A stretch of DNA of 64,000 nucleotides from Bacteroidetes bacterium MED-G17 (GTDB taxonomy: Bacteria > Bacteroidota > Bacteroidia > NS11-12g > UBA9320). Shown here in pieces: positions 25,870 through 34,824 of this stretch. The translations under genes and the position numbers were made by a program. Location of the stretch: positions 124,001-188,000 of the forward strand of contig NTKK01000002.1 in NCBI GenBank assembly GCA_002457675.1, read 5' to 3'. The notes under the pieces were generated by a model. That model searched no databases. It saw nothing but the letters and a program-made list of their open reading frames with translations, and was not told the origin of the DNA. Position 1 is the first letter of the stretch; the number at the start of each line of letters is the position of its first letter.

Positions 25870-26880
25870 CTAACCAAAAAACCACCAATTTTTACCTTCT
25901 ACTCTTTTTTTTTCGTTCAAATAAATTTGTACCTCTTTTTGTTCTTTTGGTGAGGAAATAGCAACAATGACTTGACTACTTTCCCATTTAAATGGTAAAA
26001 CAGGCTTGACAACTGTTCCATAAATGTTGTGGCCAATTTTATTAGGATTGTTTGACAACCATGAAAAAGCAACTTTGTTTTTAATTAAAAGTTGGGCGAT
26101 GGCTTTGCCCTTATTTCCTGCTCCCCATAGAACGAGCTTTTTATCTTTTAGAAATTTTATCTGGTGAAAATATTTCCACTTGATAAGAAAATAGCTTTTA
26201 GGGAAGTATCGCTCATCTTTTCGTGACGTCCTTCCAGGATGATCTCGCCAATGATGCACCACTTTATTACACACTTTGTATTCTAGACGATGAACAATGG
26301 TTCTAAAAAACAAATCGTAATCTTCAGGCAATATATCCGTATAAAATCCACCTATCTCTTGAAAGGTTTTGAGCGTCATCAGCCAAGCTGTTGAAGGTAA
26401 GAGACATTCTTTAAATAGTTCAGCGTCAAAAGTTTTGTTGGACAAGCATTTATTTATCCAATGTTCGTATCGACGAAAACCAGGGCCGACAAGCCAATCG
26501 TCAGAGAAGTAAGCAATTTTTCCTGTTGCCACCACATCGTCCTGGCAGATGGCAACTAGTGTTTCTAATTTGTCCGTTGGCATTAAGTCATCAGCGTCCA
26601 TACGGCAAATAAAATCGCCTTTCACATGGCGTTCTCCGGTTATCAAAGCGTCGACAATTCCTTGGCCATTATTTTGGATAAAAACAAATCGTGAATCTTG
26701 AGTAAAAAAATGTTTAAACACTTCTTCGGAACCATCACTTGATGAATCATTTACACCGATAAGTTCCCAATTTTGATGACTTTGCTTTTGAATACTTTCT
26801 AAACATGGAAAGAAATACTTGCCCGGATTTTTAAAGGGCATGACAATAGAAATCAATTTATTTTTATTGGATAACTCCAC
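25870..26880 (-). CDS. family 2 glycosyltransferase with a C-terminal Rossmann-like module
   Basis: The N-terminal part is a GT-A fold: ISIVMPFKNPGKYF, then NDSSSDGS, the metal-binding RMDADDLM, and GFYTDILPEDYDLFFR as the acceptor/base block. The last 100 residues form a second domain beginning KLVLWGAGNKGKAIAQLL, a nucleotide-binding-type beta-alpha-beta. It probably transfers a sugar in surface polysaccharide synthesis. The start is uncertain: GTG 26913 (50-base overlap with mnmA), GTG 26880 (17-base overlap, used here) or TTG 26856 just after the mnmA stop. All keep the whole GT domain. Confidence 0.82.
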   Translation of the reverse strand: MELSNKNKLISIVMPFKNPGKYFFPCLESIQKQSHQNWELIGVNDSSSDGSEEVFKHFFTQDSRFVFIQNNGQGIVDALITGERHVKGDFICRMDADDLMPTDKLETLVAICQDDVVATGKIAYFSDDWLVGPGFRRYEHWINKCLSNKTFDAELFKECLLPSTAWLMTLKTFQEIGGFYTDILPEDYDLFFRTIVHRLEYKVCNKVVHHWRDHPGRTSRKDERYFPKSYFLIKWKYFHQIKFLKDKKLVLWGAGNKGKAIAQLLIKNKVAFSWLSNNPNKIGHNIYGTVVKPVLPFKWESSQVIVAISSPKEQKEVQIYLNEKKRVEGKNWWFFG

Positions 26881-28015
26881 TTCCAAGTAATTCTTTTCCT
26901 TGATAGAAAACACAAAATTGCCCAGGTGCTACAGCCCTTTGTTTTTCTTGAAAGTGCACCCAATAGCCCTCAAAGATTTTCTCTAAATGGCAAATTTGAT
27001 CCACTTGTCGATAGCGTATTTTTGCCTGTAATGGCTTTTTTTGTTCAACTTCTTTTGCTTCCAACCCTCCTAGCCAATGCATATCTTTTTTGTTAATCCA
27101 TAATTTTTCTTTGAACAAAAAAGGATGTGAAATGCCCCTTCCAACGTACACAATATTATCTTTTGTGTTGGTTTCTAAAACAAAAAGAGGTTCGCCTGTG
27201 CCACCTACTGCAAGTCCTTTTCTTTGCCCAATTGTATAAAAGTGCGCACCATTATGCTCGCCAACTTTTTTTCCGTTTTCAGCAATAAAATCCCACCTAT
27301 TGCTTTCTTTACTTTGGCTTATCCATGTAAAAGTCGATGGTATTTCTACAATATCGCCCTTCTTTAATTTGAGTTGCTGCTGAAGAAATGTTGGAAGTTT
27401 TACTTTACCGATAAAGCACAAACCTTGGGAATCTTTTTTTTGCCAAACAGGAAGTCCAGCTTTTTTGGCGATCTCTCGAACCGCCGATTTTTTTAATTCA
27501 CCTATTGGAAAAAGTGCTTTAGATAATTGAAATTGATTTAATTGGCACAAGAAATAACTTTGGTCTTTATTGTTGTCTCGGCCTTTTAAAAGTTTGAACA
27601 TCTTTTTTTCATTTTGTTCGACTTCCTTTTTTTGACAATAGTGTCCTGTGCCTACAAAATCAGCACCTAAATCCAGCGCTATTTCCAAAAAGAGGTCAAA
27701 TTTTACTTCTCTATTGCACAATACATCTGGATTGGGTGTTCTGCCTTCTTTGTATTCAGAAAACATGTAGTCAACAATTCTTTTTTTGTACGCAACGCTT
27801 AGGTCTATGGTTTGAAAAGGTATATCCAATTTTTCGGCAACCAATAAAGCATCTTTGCTGTCTTCTTCCCAATGACATTCTGCATTAATCAAAACAGATT
27901 CATCGTTCCAATTGCGCATAAATATGCCAATAACCCTATAGCCTTGCTTTTTTAGAAGGTAAGCGCTAACTGCACTATCTACCCCTCCAGACAAACCAAC
28001 TACAACTGTTTTCAT
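26864..28015 (-). CDS. mnmA: tRNA-specific 2-thiouridylase MnmA
   Basis: It puts sulfur on position 2 of U34 in tRNA-Lys, -Glu and -Gln. The PP-loop GLSGGVDSAVSAYLL is at residues 8-22. The two catalytic cysteines are in PNPDVLCNREVKF and in SQGLCFIGK. The FYTIGQRKGLAVGG block and C-terminal beta-barrel are complete. Length 383 aa. ATG at 28015; TACTTTAG on the minus strand (28035-28028) is a near-match to the -7 box. It diverges from purK across 43 bases. It works on the same wobble base as MnmG (5759). Confidence 0.95.
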   Translation of the reverse strand: MKTVVVGLSGGVDSAVSAYLLKKQGYRVIGIFMRNWNDESVLINAECHWEEDSKDALLVAEKLDIPFQTIDLSVAYKKRIVDYMFSEYKEGRTPNPDVLCNREVKFDLFLEIALDLGADFVGTGHYCQKKEVEQNEKKMFKLLKGRDNNKDQSYFLCQLNQFQLSKALFPIGELKKSAVREIAKKAGLPVWQKKDSQGLCFIGKVKLPTFLQQQLKLKKGDIVEIPSTFTWISQSKESNRWDFIAENGKKVGEHNGAHFYTIGQRKGLAVGGTGEPLFVLETNTKDNIVYVGRGISHPFLFKEKLWINKKDMHWLGGLEAKEVEQKKPLQAKIRYRQVDQICHLEKIFEGYWVHFQEKQRAVAPGQFCVFYQGKELLGSGVIQ

Positions 28016-28058
28016 TGAATTGCCGCACTAAAGTACATATTTGCATGAACAAGCTTTT

Positions 28059-29192
28059 ATGAAAACAAATAAAGTTGGTGTTTTAGGAGGTGGGCAACTG
28101 GGGCGAATGCTTATTGAGAGTGGTAAAAAGATGGGACTCACCTATCATGTTTTGGAGAGCCATGTCGATTGTCCAGCTGCAATGGGCGCAGAAAAATTGG
28201 AGTTAGGAAGTTTACAAAGTGCAACTGACATTGAAAAGTTGGCTGAGGAAGCAGACGTTCTTACTATAGAAATTGAAAAAGTAAATGCCAAAGCGCTTCA
28301 AGCGTTGAAGGAAAAAGGGAAGGTTGTCATTCCTGACCCACAAAGTATTTTAATTATCCAAAACAAGGCAAGACAAAGACAATACTTAGCGCAACATAGC
28401 ATAAGCCAGCCAGCATTTTTTGTGCAAAAAGCGCATCAATCCTTCGAAAGCCATCAATTTGTTCAATTTAGCAACAGACAAAAAGTGGTCTTGAAATTTC
28501 TAGAAGGCGGATATGACGGTAAAGGGGTGCAAATTTGGCCTATTCAAGAGTTGGAGGCACAATCTTTTGAACAAGATTTATTGGTAGAAGATTGTATTCA
28601 ACCATTGGAGGAATACGCTATTTTGGTGGCCAAAGGAAAAGAAAAAATGACCAGCTTTCCCATTGTCAAAATGGTGGTTCACGAAAAAGGCAATTTGTTA
28701 GATCATTTGGAAATGCCCGCGCAAACACACCAAGCAGAGGACCTTAAAAAAACAGCCTTGGCAGCCGTAGAAGCTCTTCCAGGATTGGGTCTTTTTGCAG
28801 TGGAGATGTTCGCAGATGGCAGCAATGTATATCTAAACGAAATAGCGCCAAGGCCACACAATTCTGGTCACCAGAGCATCCACAATTGTACTTATAGTCA
28901 ATATGATCAGCTCAACTTTTTGTTGCAGGGTCAAAACCCGAAATTACCCAAAATGCATAGCGCATCAGTGATGATGAATTTGTTGGGTCCGGAAGGATGG
29001 GAAGGTAATTATTTTTACCAAGGGCAGGAGGAAATAAACCAAATGCAGCAAGTCCATTTGTATGATTATGGCAAAAGTATCAGCAAACCACAAAGAAAAT
29101 TGGGGCACCTTACACTTTGGGGCGATGATTTACTTACTTTAAGAAAAACCTTAAAAGAACTAAAACAAAAGGTGAAAGTTTTACCAGCTTAA
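28059..29192 (+). CDS. purK: N5-carboxyaminoimidazole ribonucleotide synthase
   Basis: It carboxylates AIR with bicarbonate and ATP in purine synthesis; PurE then rearranges the product. ATP-grasp protein of 377 aa: GGGQLGRM near residue 10, KFLEGGYDGKGVQI, the QPLEEYAILVAKG block and the metal site LNEIAPRPHNSGH near residue 270. The frame opens at a TTG at 28041, but the ATG at 28059 fits the family start (MKTNKVGVLGGGQLG). purE is 11.3 kb away on the other strand. Confidence 0.95.
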   Translation: MKTNKVGVLGGGQLGRMLIESGKKMGLTYHVLESHVDCPAAMGAEKLELGSLQSATDIEKLAEEADVLTIEIEKVNAKALQALKEKGKVVIPDPQSILIIQNKARQRQYLAQHSISQPAFFVQKAHQSFESHQFVQFSNRQKVVLKFLEGGYDGKGVQIWPIQELEAQSFEQDLLVEDCIQPLEEYAILVAKGKEKMTSFPIVKMVVHEKGNLLDHLEMPAQTHQAEDLKKTALAAVEALPGLGLFAVEMFADGSNVYLNEIAPRPHNSGHQSIHNCTYSQYDQLNFLLQGQNPKLPKMHSASVMMNLLGPEGWEGNYFYQGQEEINQMQQVHLYDYGKSISKPQRKLGHLTLWGDDLLTLRKTLKELKQKVKVLPA

Positions 29193-29200
29193 CTAGCTAT

Positions 29201-29869
29201 TTAGATTATACTTTCCCCGTTTGCATCAGTAGTCAGTACGGAACTCATATAGTCCAAAAAGGGGCGTACAGCTTTCAACGCATCGTCTAATCGTTGCAAA
29301 AAATCTGGGGCAGTGGCTTCAGCTTGGGTATAAGGGATGCTAAAAAGGTGTTGCTTGAAGCGCAAAAGATCAATATTTGGGTGGTCTTTTACATAGCCTT
29401 TTGGAGCAGTTTTTACAGCAGTTCCTTGAAGCGCGCCCCACACATTTTTAAACTTAGGAACATTAATGATATTGCGGTATTCATCTCCGTCCATAGCCAA
29501 CTCCTGACGGATACGCTTTAAATCTGCCGGATTGGGATCCCAAAAGCCACAAGCCAGGAAAATTTCTTTAGGTTTTAGGTGCAGGTAATAACCACCTCGC
29601 AGCCTAGGTTTGGTGCGGTGCCAAGTTAGTCCAAAATGGGTTTTGTATGGCGTTTTATCTTTGGAAAAGCGGACATCACGGTAAATGCGAAAGAGTTTAA
29701 AACGGTCTATATTATCATGTTGGTTGAGTTGCTCTTTTAGGGCTTCTCCAAATTGCTTTACACCGCTTTCTAAGGATTTAAAATCTTGTTTATGTTCCTC
29801 AAACCAGGCACGCTGGTTGTTTTGCTCCAATTTTGTAAAAAAAGTAAAAATATCTGGTGAGAGTTGCAT
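29201..29869 (-). CDS. DUF2461 protein
   Basis: 222 residues matching the DUF2461 family: the start SPDIFTFFTKLEQNNQRAWFEEHKQDF, the block DVRFSKDKTPYKTHFG near residue 65 and GGYYLHLKPKEIFLACGFWDP. Cytoplasmic, no signal. The family has no established function that I know. It is the third gene on the minus strand after pssA and purS, 45 bases downstream of purS. Confidence 0.85.
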   Translation of the reverse strand: MQLSPDIFTFFTKLEQNNQRAWFEEHKQDFKSLESGVKQFGEALKEQLNQHDNIDRFKLFRIYRDVRFSKDKTPYKTHFGLTWHRTKPRLRGGYYLHLKPKEIFLACGFWDPNPADLKRIRQELAMDGDEYRNIINVPKFKNVWGALQGTAVKTAPKGYVKDHPNIDLLRFKQHLFSIPYTQAEATAPDFLQRLDDALKAVRPFLDYMSSVLTTDANGESII

Positions 29870-29914
29870 GGAATTTAGCTACACATTTGAACACAGTCCA
29901 ATATTTTCTCGTAT

Positions 29915-30166
29915 TTATCCTTCCATTAGCTCAAAATGGTAGGATTCCATCACAGGATTATACAAAAGTGTTTTGCAAGCGTCCTCTACCAATTTTTTGG
30001 CTTCGTCTTCATTGGCTGCCTCAAGTGTAAAGGCAATATTTTTTCCGATGCGCACATCAGAAAAACCCTTGAAGCCTTTGCTATGCAAACCGTTTTCAGC
30101 TGTTTTTCCTTGAGGATCCAAAAGTCCGGCTCGCGGTACTACATTCAATTGTACTTTAAAAATCAT
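29915..30166 (-). CDS. purS: phosphoribosylformylglycinamidine synthase subunit PurS
   Basis: PurS bridges PurL and PurQ in the FGAM synthase of the three-part type. The 83-residue product has the family start KVQLNVVPRAGLLDPQGKT and the later GKNIAFTLEA block. The open frame is longer (to 30385), but that upstream part is antisense to the pssA reading and low-complexity. ATG 30166 overlaps the pssA stop by four bases and gives the usual length. No purL or purQ is next to it, which is unusual. Confidence 0.92.
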   Translation of the reverse strand: MIFKVQLNVVPRAGLLDPQGKTAENGLHSKGFKGFSDVRIGKNIAFTLEAANEDEAKKLVEDACKTLLYNPVMESYHFELMEG

Positions 30167-30855
30167 GACTGGATATGTTGCAAAAGCGAAAGTAGAACAT
30201 AAAGGACAATCAACAAGGGAAAGGCCAAAAAACCCAAAAAGGCAACCGCTACAAAAATTACCATCAATACTGCAATGGGTAGTCGGGTAGATTGCCAATT
30301 TAAGGATTCTATTTTCAGAGAACGCAAAGGTAAAGGCGCAATCATTGCAAGGGACAAAAACAAAATACATGAAGTCAAAAGCCAAAAGATAAGCTCATTT
30401 GAAAAATGTATACCCAATCTATTGCTTTCAAAAACTATAGGGAGACAAGCTACAAAAATTCCGTTTAGAGTGCTAGGTAAACCTGTAAAACTATAACTTT
30501 TTGTGCTAATGTTGAATTTTGCCAAACGCCACACTGCCGCAACAACAAGTAAAAGGGGCAGCAGCAAAATAGGTCCAGAAAAGTGAAAATAAATGTAGGA
30601 ATTGTACAACAAAAAAGCAGCGGCTAATCCAAAAGAGGTAAAATCTGCAAAACTGTCTAGCTGCTTGCCAAAATCTGAACTTACCTTCATTAAGCGTGCT
30701 GCAAAGCCATCCAAAAAATCCAAAAATGCACTCAATAACAGAAGATAAGCAGCTTTTACAAGGGCACCTCCAAAACCCAATTTGATGGCATAAACCCCGA
30801 GAAATAAATTCAGTAGGGTAAGCATATTGGGGATATTCCGAATGATTTTTGTCAA
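30163..30855 (-). CDS. pssA: CDP-diacylglycerol-serine O-phosphatidyltransferase
   Basis: It makes phosphatidylserine, the substrate of Psd (12168). The CDP-alcohol phosphotransferase motif is complete: DGFAARLM, then G and two Asp in GKQLDSFADFTSFG near residues 50-75. About six to seven transmembrane segments. 230 aa. The start is TTG at 30855: the IPNMLTLLNLFLG block begins eight residues later, as in relatives, and no ATG lies before it. Divergent from the receptor gene. Confidence 0.93.
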   Translation of the reverse strand: MTKIIRNIPNMLTLLNLFLGVYAIKLGFGGALVKAAYLLLLSAFLDFLDGFAARLMKVSSDFGKQLDSFADFTSFGLAAAFLLYNSYIYFHFSGPILLLPLLLVVAAVWRLAKFNISTKSYSFTGLPSTLNGIFVACLPIVFESNRLGIHFSNELIFWLLTSCILFLSLAMIAPLPLRSLKIESLNWQSTRLPIAVLMVIFVAVAFLGFLAFPLLIVLYVLLSLLQHIQS

Positions 30856-30923
30856 ATAATAATGTGTTTTGGTCTGTTGCCAAACAAAAATATTTGCTTG
30901 ACACTTATGTTCGTAACAAATTT

Positions 30924-33290
30924 ATGAAAAGCAGCTTTACTTTTTTGTCTATGATCATTATCCAAATGATCCACGCACAAGATTTCACCATAAGCGGGCG
31001 AATAACTGATGCAGCTTCTGGAGAAGCCCTAATTGGTGTGGCTATTTATTTGGAAGATGCTTCTGCGGGAGATGTGAGCAATGAATATGGCTTTTATAGT
31101 TTAAGCTTGCCTCAAGGTGAACAGAAAGTTCTCTTTAGCTACTTGGGTTATGAAACTTTAGCCAAGAGCATAAATCTCAAGCAAAACAGCAATATAAACA
31201 TTGAATTAAGTGAAAAATCGGCTCAACTAAAAGAAGCTGTTGTAACTTCCAAAGCACAAGATAGAAAGGTAGAAAACAAAGAAATGAGTGTTGTAAAAAT
31301 GGACATTGAGACCATCAAGGAAATTCCAGTTGTATTTGGAGAAGTAGATGTAATAAAAACAATTGCCCTATTGCCAGGCATACAACAAGCCGAAGGAAGT
31401 TCTGGGCTTAATATCAGGGGTGGAGGACAAGACCAAAACTTGATTTTGCTTGACGAGGCAACCGTGTATAATGCCTCACATTTGTTGGGTTTTTTCTCGA
31501 TATTCAATGGTGACGCAATTAAAGGTATAGAAGTATACAAAGGAGGTATTCCTGCAAAATATGGCGGTAGATTGGCTTCTATTATTGATGTAAGGATGAA
31601 AGATGGAAATAAAAAAAGATTTGCTGGTCAGGGAGGCATAGGGCTTATAAGTTCGCGCCTTACACTAGAAGGACCTATCGTTAAAGACAAATCAAGTTTT
31701 ATGCTTTCTGGCAGAAGGTCGTATGCAGATGTTTTTTTGGCCTTCTCAAAAGACGACGCCATCAAAAACAATACATTATATTTTTATGATGCCAATTTAA
31801 AAGCCAACTATGAGTTGAGTGAGCAAGACAAACTCTTTGTAAGCGGGTATTTTGGAAGAGATGTTTTTGGCTTTACCGACAATTTTAGGGTTGCTTGGGG
31901 AAACGGCACGGGCACAATTCGTTGGAACCACATTTTCAACCAAAAGTTGTTTGCCAATATTTCTGCTATATACAGCAATTTTGATTATTCTTTTGGAATC
32001 AAATTTGCTGAAAATGCCGCCTTTTCAATTGACCAAGGCCAAGAAGATTGGAACCTAAAAATAGACGTTACCAATTATTTTTCATCCAAAAGCAAATTAT
32101 ATTTTGGGGGGCAAAATATTTACCACACCTTCTCCCCCGGTGCTTTTAGAGGCGACAACCAAGCAACAAAAGATAGGTTTAATGATGTAGTTATTCCCAG
32201 GAAATTCGCCCTAGAATCTGCACTTTATCTTGACCACAAATACAAATTTAATAGCCGCTTTGATGTTCGTTATGGGCTGCGCTACAGCCTTTTTAATAAT
32301 CTTGGTAAAGGGAGGGAATTTCGCTACGAATACAGCGACTATGGCGCCCCAATTGCTTCGGATACTTTTCTCTACAAAAAAGGTGAGATGTACAACTATT
32401 TCGGCAACTTAGAACCGCGGGTGGCACTAAACTATAATTTAAACAAAGAACAGGCAGTAAAAGCCAGTTATAATCGAACTGCTCAATACATTCAACAGGC
32501 CTCCAACTCCGCCAATTCTTTGCCTATTTCAAATTGGTTTTCGGCGGGCCCCAACGTAAATCCACAAATTTCTGATCAAGTAGCAGCGGGTTATTTTAGG
32601 AATTTCAAAAATTCTATAGAAAGCTCTGTAGAGGTATATTACAAGTGGATGGATCAACAAGTGGACTTTAGAAACAACGCACAACTTTTTTTTAATGAAT
32701 TGCTCGATGGTGAGTTACTTACCGGCATTGGCAGATCCTATGGCACAGAATTGTATATCAATAAATACGCTGGAAAATTTACAGGATTTTTAAGCTATAC
32801 ACTTAGCAAAACAGAACGAAAGGTAAACGGTATAAACGGCAATCGTTGGTACCGAACAAATTTTGATAGAAGACACAATATTGCTTTGGTATTGACGCGA
32901 GAAGTCACACCGAGCATTAGCCTCACTGGTTCTTTTGTTTACCAAAGTAACAACCCAATTACTGCTCCTACTGCATCTTATCCATATGACGGAAATACTT
33001 ACGGGTCGTATCCTGCAAGAAACAATGTGAACGATAAACAATTGGACTACCATCGTTTAGATCTTAGTATAAATTTAGATCCGAATAAAAACAAAGGCAG
33101 AAATTACAAAAGCACCTGGAACTTTAGTTTTTACAATGTATACGCTCGCGAAAATGCCTGGGTAATTAATTTTACAGCCGAAGAAAAAGAAGATAAAGAC
33201 GGTAATTTGGTGCAAACAGGGAGAAATGTCTCCACCAAAATTGTCTTGTTCAAGCTTATCCCGTCATTTACTTGGAATTTTGAATTTTAA
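30924..33290 (+). CDS. TonB-dependent outer-membrane receptor with carboxypeptidase-regulatory-like N-domain
   Basis: 788 residues. Signal peptide to about residue 20 (LSMIIIQMIHAQ), then a CarboxypepD_reg-like beta-sandwich (GRITDAASGEALIGVAIYL), the plug (LNIRGGGQDQNLILLDEATV and VYKGGIPAKYGGRLASIIDVR) and a 22-strand-type barrel ending in an aromatic residue (SFTWNFEF). ATG 30924 is chosen because it starts the signal peptide; the frame opens 25 codons earlier. It overlaps the DUF4249 gene by one base (TAATG). The ligand is unknown. Such pairs import nutrients or bind surface ligands, without the SusD that marks glycan systems. Confidence 0.9.
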   Translation: MKSSFTFLSMIIIQMIHAQDFTISGRITDAASGEALIGVAIYLEDASAGDVSNEYGFYSLSLPQGEQKVLFSYLGYETLAKSINLKQNSNINIELSEKSAQLKEAVVTSKAQDRKVENKEMSVVKMDIETIKEIPVVFGEVDVIKTIALLPGIQQAEGSSGLNIRGGGQDQNLILLDEATVYNASHLLGFFSIFNGDAIKGIEVYKGGIPAKYGGRLASIIDVRMKDGNKKRFAGQGGIGLISSRLTLEGPIVKDKSSFMLSGRRSYADVFLAFSKDDAIKNNTLYFYDANLKANYELSEQDKLFVSGYFGRDVFGFTDNFRVAWGNGTGTIRWNHIFNQKLFANISAIYSNFDYSFGIKFAENAAFSIDQGQEDWNLKIDVTNYFSSKSKLYFGGQNIYHTFSPGAFRGDNQATKDRFNDVVIPRKFALESALYLDHKYKFNSRFDVRYGLRYSLFNNLGKGREFRYEYSDYGAPIASDTFLYKKGEMYNYFGNLEPRVALNYNLNKEQAVKASYNRTAQYIQQASNSANSLPISNWFSAGPNVNPQISDQVAAGYFRNFKNSIESSVEVYYKWMDQQVDFRNNAQLFFNELLDGELLTGIGRSYGTELYINKYAGKFTGFLSYTLSKTERKVNGINGNRWYRTNFDRRHNIALVLTREVTPSISLTGSFVYQSNNPITAPTASYPYDGNTYGSYPARNNVNDKQLDYHRLDLSINLDPNKNKGRNYKSTWNFSFYNVYARENAWVINFTAEEKEDKDGNLVQTGRNVSTKIVLFKLIPSFTWNFEF

Positions 33291-34168
33291 TGAAACAGAA
33301 AAAAATGCGCTTTAGAAAAACAACAATTATTTTTACCATTTGCTCTTTGTTCATCGCTTGTGAACGCGATATTGACCTGAATCTTCCAACGGAAGAAGTT
33401 GCCTTGGTTTTGGAAGGTGGCTTGACCAATGAAAACGAAGTTTGGCAAATAAAACTATCTGAAAGTGCACCTTATTACAGCAATAGTTACCCACCTATAA
33501 AGGATGCTCTGGTGATGATAACTCATGGAAATGAAATAGATACCTTGTATCAAACGGATCCTGGTATGTATCAAACAATAGACAAAAAACAAGGCTTAGT
33601 AGGAGAATCCTATACTTTAACAATCAAATGGAAAGGCAATAGTTATACCGCAACAGAAATGCTCCATGACCAGCTTCCTCTTGATACCGTGGCAGCTTTT
33701 TATTTAGCTATGGACAATGGTTTTATTGAAGAGGGTTGGTATGCATTTATAGGTGCAGACGAGATTCAAGGAAAAAGAGATAGAGATTATTATGAGTGGA
33801 AAGTATTCATCAATGATACACTTTATGAGGAAAATGGCATTTTAATAGATACAGATGAATTTAGGGATGTCGGATTTTGGAACATACTTATTGACCCAAA
33901 CAATCCACTTGCTCAACAAAAGGAAGGAATTTTACCAAGGCCAATAGTTTCTGACTTTACTGAAGGTGATACTGTTCGGATAGAGCAGTATGCCATATCA
34001 AAAAACTACTACGATTTTCTTTTTGGTCTTCAAAACCTACAAAATTCTGGAGGTCCTTTTTCTTCGCCTGCAAGCAACCCGCCAAGCAACATTGTCTCCA
34101 GCAAAACAGCCTATGGTTATTTTAGGGTTGCCCATAAAGTAGGAGGAATGGTTGTAATTGAAGAATAA
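33290..34168 (+). CDS. DUF4249 lipoprotein paired with the TonB-dependent receptor
   Basis: 292 residues: signal peptide, lipobox LFIAC near residue 24, then the DUF4249 pattern (DLNLPTEEVALVLEGGLTNEN, later DYYEWKVFINDTLYE and FGLQNLQN). DUF4249 lipoproteins are usually encoded next to a receptor of this type and may form its surface partner, as SusD does for SusC. Translation is coupled to the receptor by the TAATG overlap. Confidence 0.85.
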   Translation: MKQKKMRFRKTTIIFTICSLFIACERDIDLNLPTEEVALVLEGGLTNENEVWQIKLSESAPYYSNSYPPIKDALVMITHGNEIDTLYQTDPGMYQTIDKKQGLVGESYTLTIKWKGNSYTATEMLHDQLPLDTVAAFYLAMDNGFIEEGWYAFIGADEIQGKRDRDYYEWKVFINDTLYEENGILIDTDEFRDVGFWNILIDPNNPLAQQKEGILPRPIVSDFTEGDTVRIEQYAISKNYYDFLFGLQNLQNSGGPFSSPASNPPSNIVSSKTAYGYFRVAHKVGGMVVIEE

Positions 34169-34170
34169 TA

Positions 34171-34773
34171 CTACTTTATCCTTCCAACAATCTTTGTCTC
34201 AATATCTACATTGTCGTCAACAATGTATTTGGCCAAATTGGAACTACCCCAGTCCACATTAAACTTTGAACGGTCAAAACGTATGATAGCTTTGGCGATA
34301 ATGGTATTGCCGGTCGTGCTTTCCTCAATTGATGTTTTAAAAGAAATTCTTTTTGTAATACCCTTGATGCTTAGATTAGCAAGTACGTATAAACTTCCAT
34401 CTTCTTGCTCGAAAGAGTTGGTGATTTCTAAGCCTACTTCAGGGTGATTTTTTACATCAAAGAAATCTTTTGAGTGAAGATGCTTGGTAAGCGTAGTTTG
34501 TTTTACACCAGCCAAATCATCTACATCAATACTTGTTGCATCCAAAACAAATTTACCACCTAAAATTTTTCCATTTTCATAAGTTAAAGAACCTTCTTTG
34601 ACTTTTACACCCCCATAATGCTTATAACTTTTCATTAGATGATAACCATTCCATTTTAACGTGCTTTTTTCAGCGTCTACTCGAAACGTTTTTTCTTGAG
34701 CGGATGTACTCTTGGCTGAAAAAATTGATAAACTCAAAAAGGTGAGCAAAGCAAAAAATAATCTTGTTGTCAT
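34171..34773 (-). CDS. YceI-family periplasmic lipid-binding-like protein
   Basis: 200 residues: Sec signal peptide to about residue 25 (ALLTFLSLSIFSAKSTSAQ), then the YceI barrel with typical blocks FRVDAEKSTLKWNGYHLM, GKFVLDATSIDVDDL and VGLEITNSF. YceI proteins bind isoprenoid or polyprenyl lipids in a lipocalin-like barrel. It stands two bases from the convergent DUF4249 stop. The next gene upstream on the same strand also concerns isoprenoid lipids (GGGP-synthase family), 51 bases away; whether that is functional or chance is open. Confidence 0.88.
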   Translation of the reverse strand: MTTRLFFALLTFLSLSIFSAKSTSAQEKTFRVDAEKSTLKWNGYHLMKSYKHYGGVKVKEGSLTYENGKILGGKFVLDATSIDVDDLAGVKQTTLTKHLHSKDFFDVKNHPEVGLEITNSFEQEDGSLYVLANLSIKGITKRISFKTSIEESTTGNTIIAKAIIRFDRSKFNVDWGSSNLAKYIVDDNVDIETKIVGRIK

Positions 34774-34824
34774 GCTTTAATTAGATACAGATATAACTTT
34801 AAATAGTTCTTACGCTTTTTTGAT

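Noticed and set aside
30167-30385. N-terminal extension of PurS
   Set aside because: It lies antisense-like within the pssA reading frame region, has Cys/Phe-rich low-complexity sequence, and homologues begin at the ATG at 30166.
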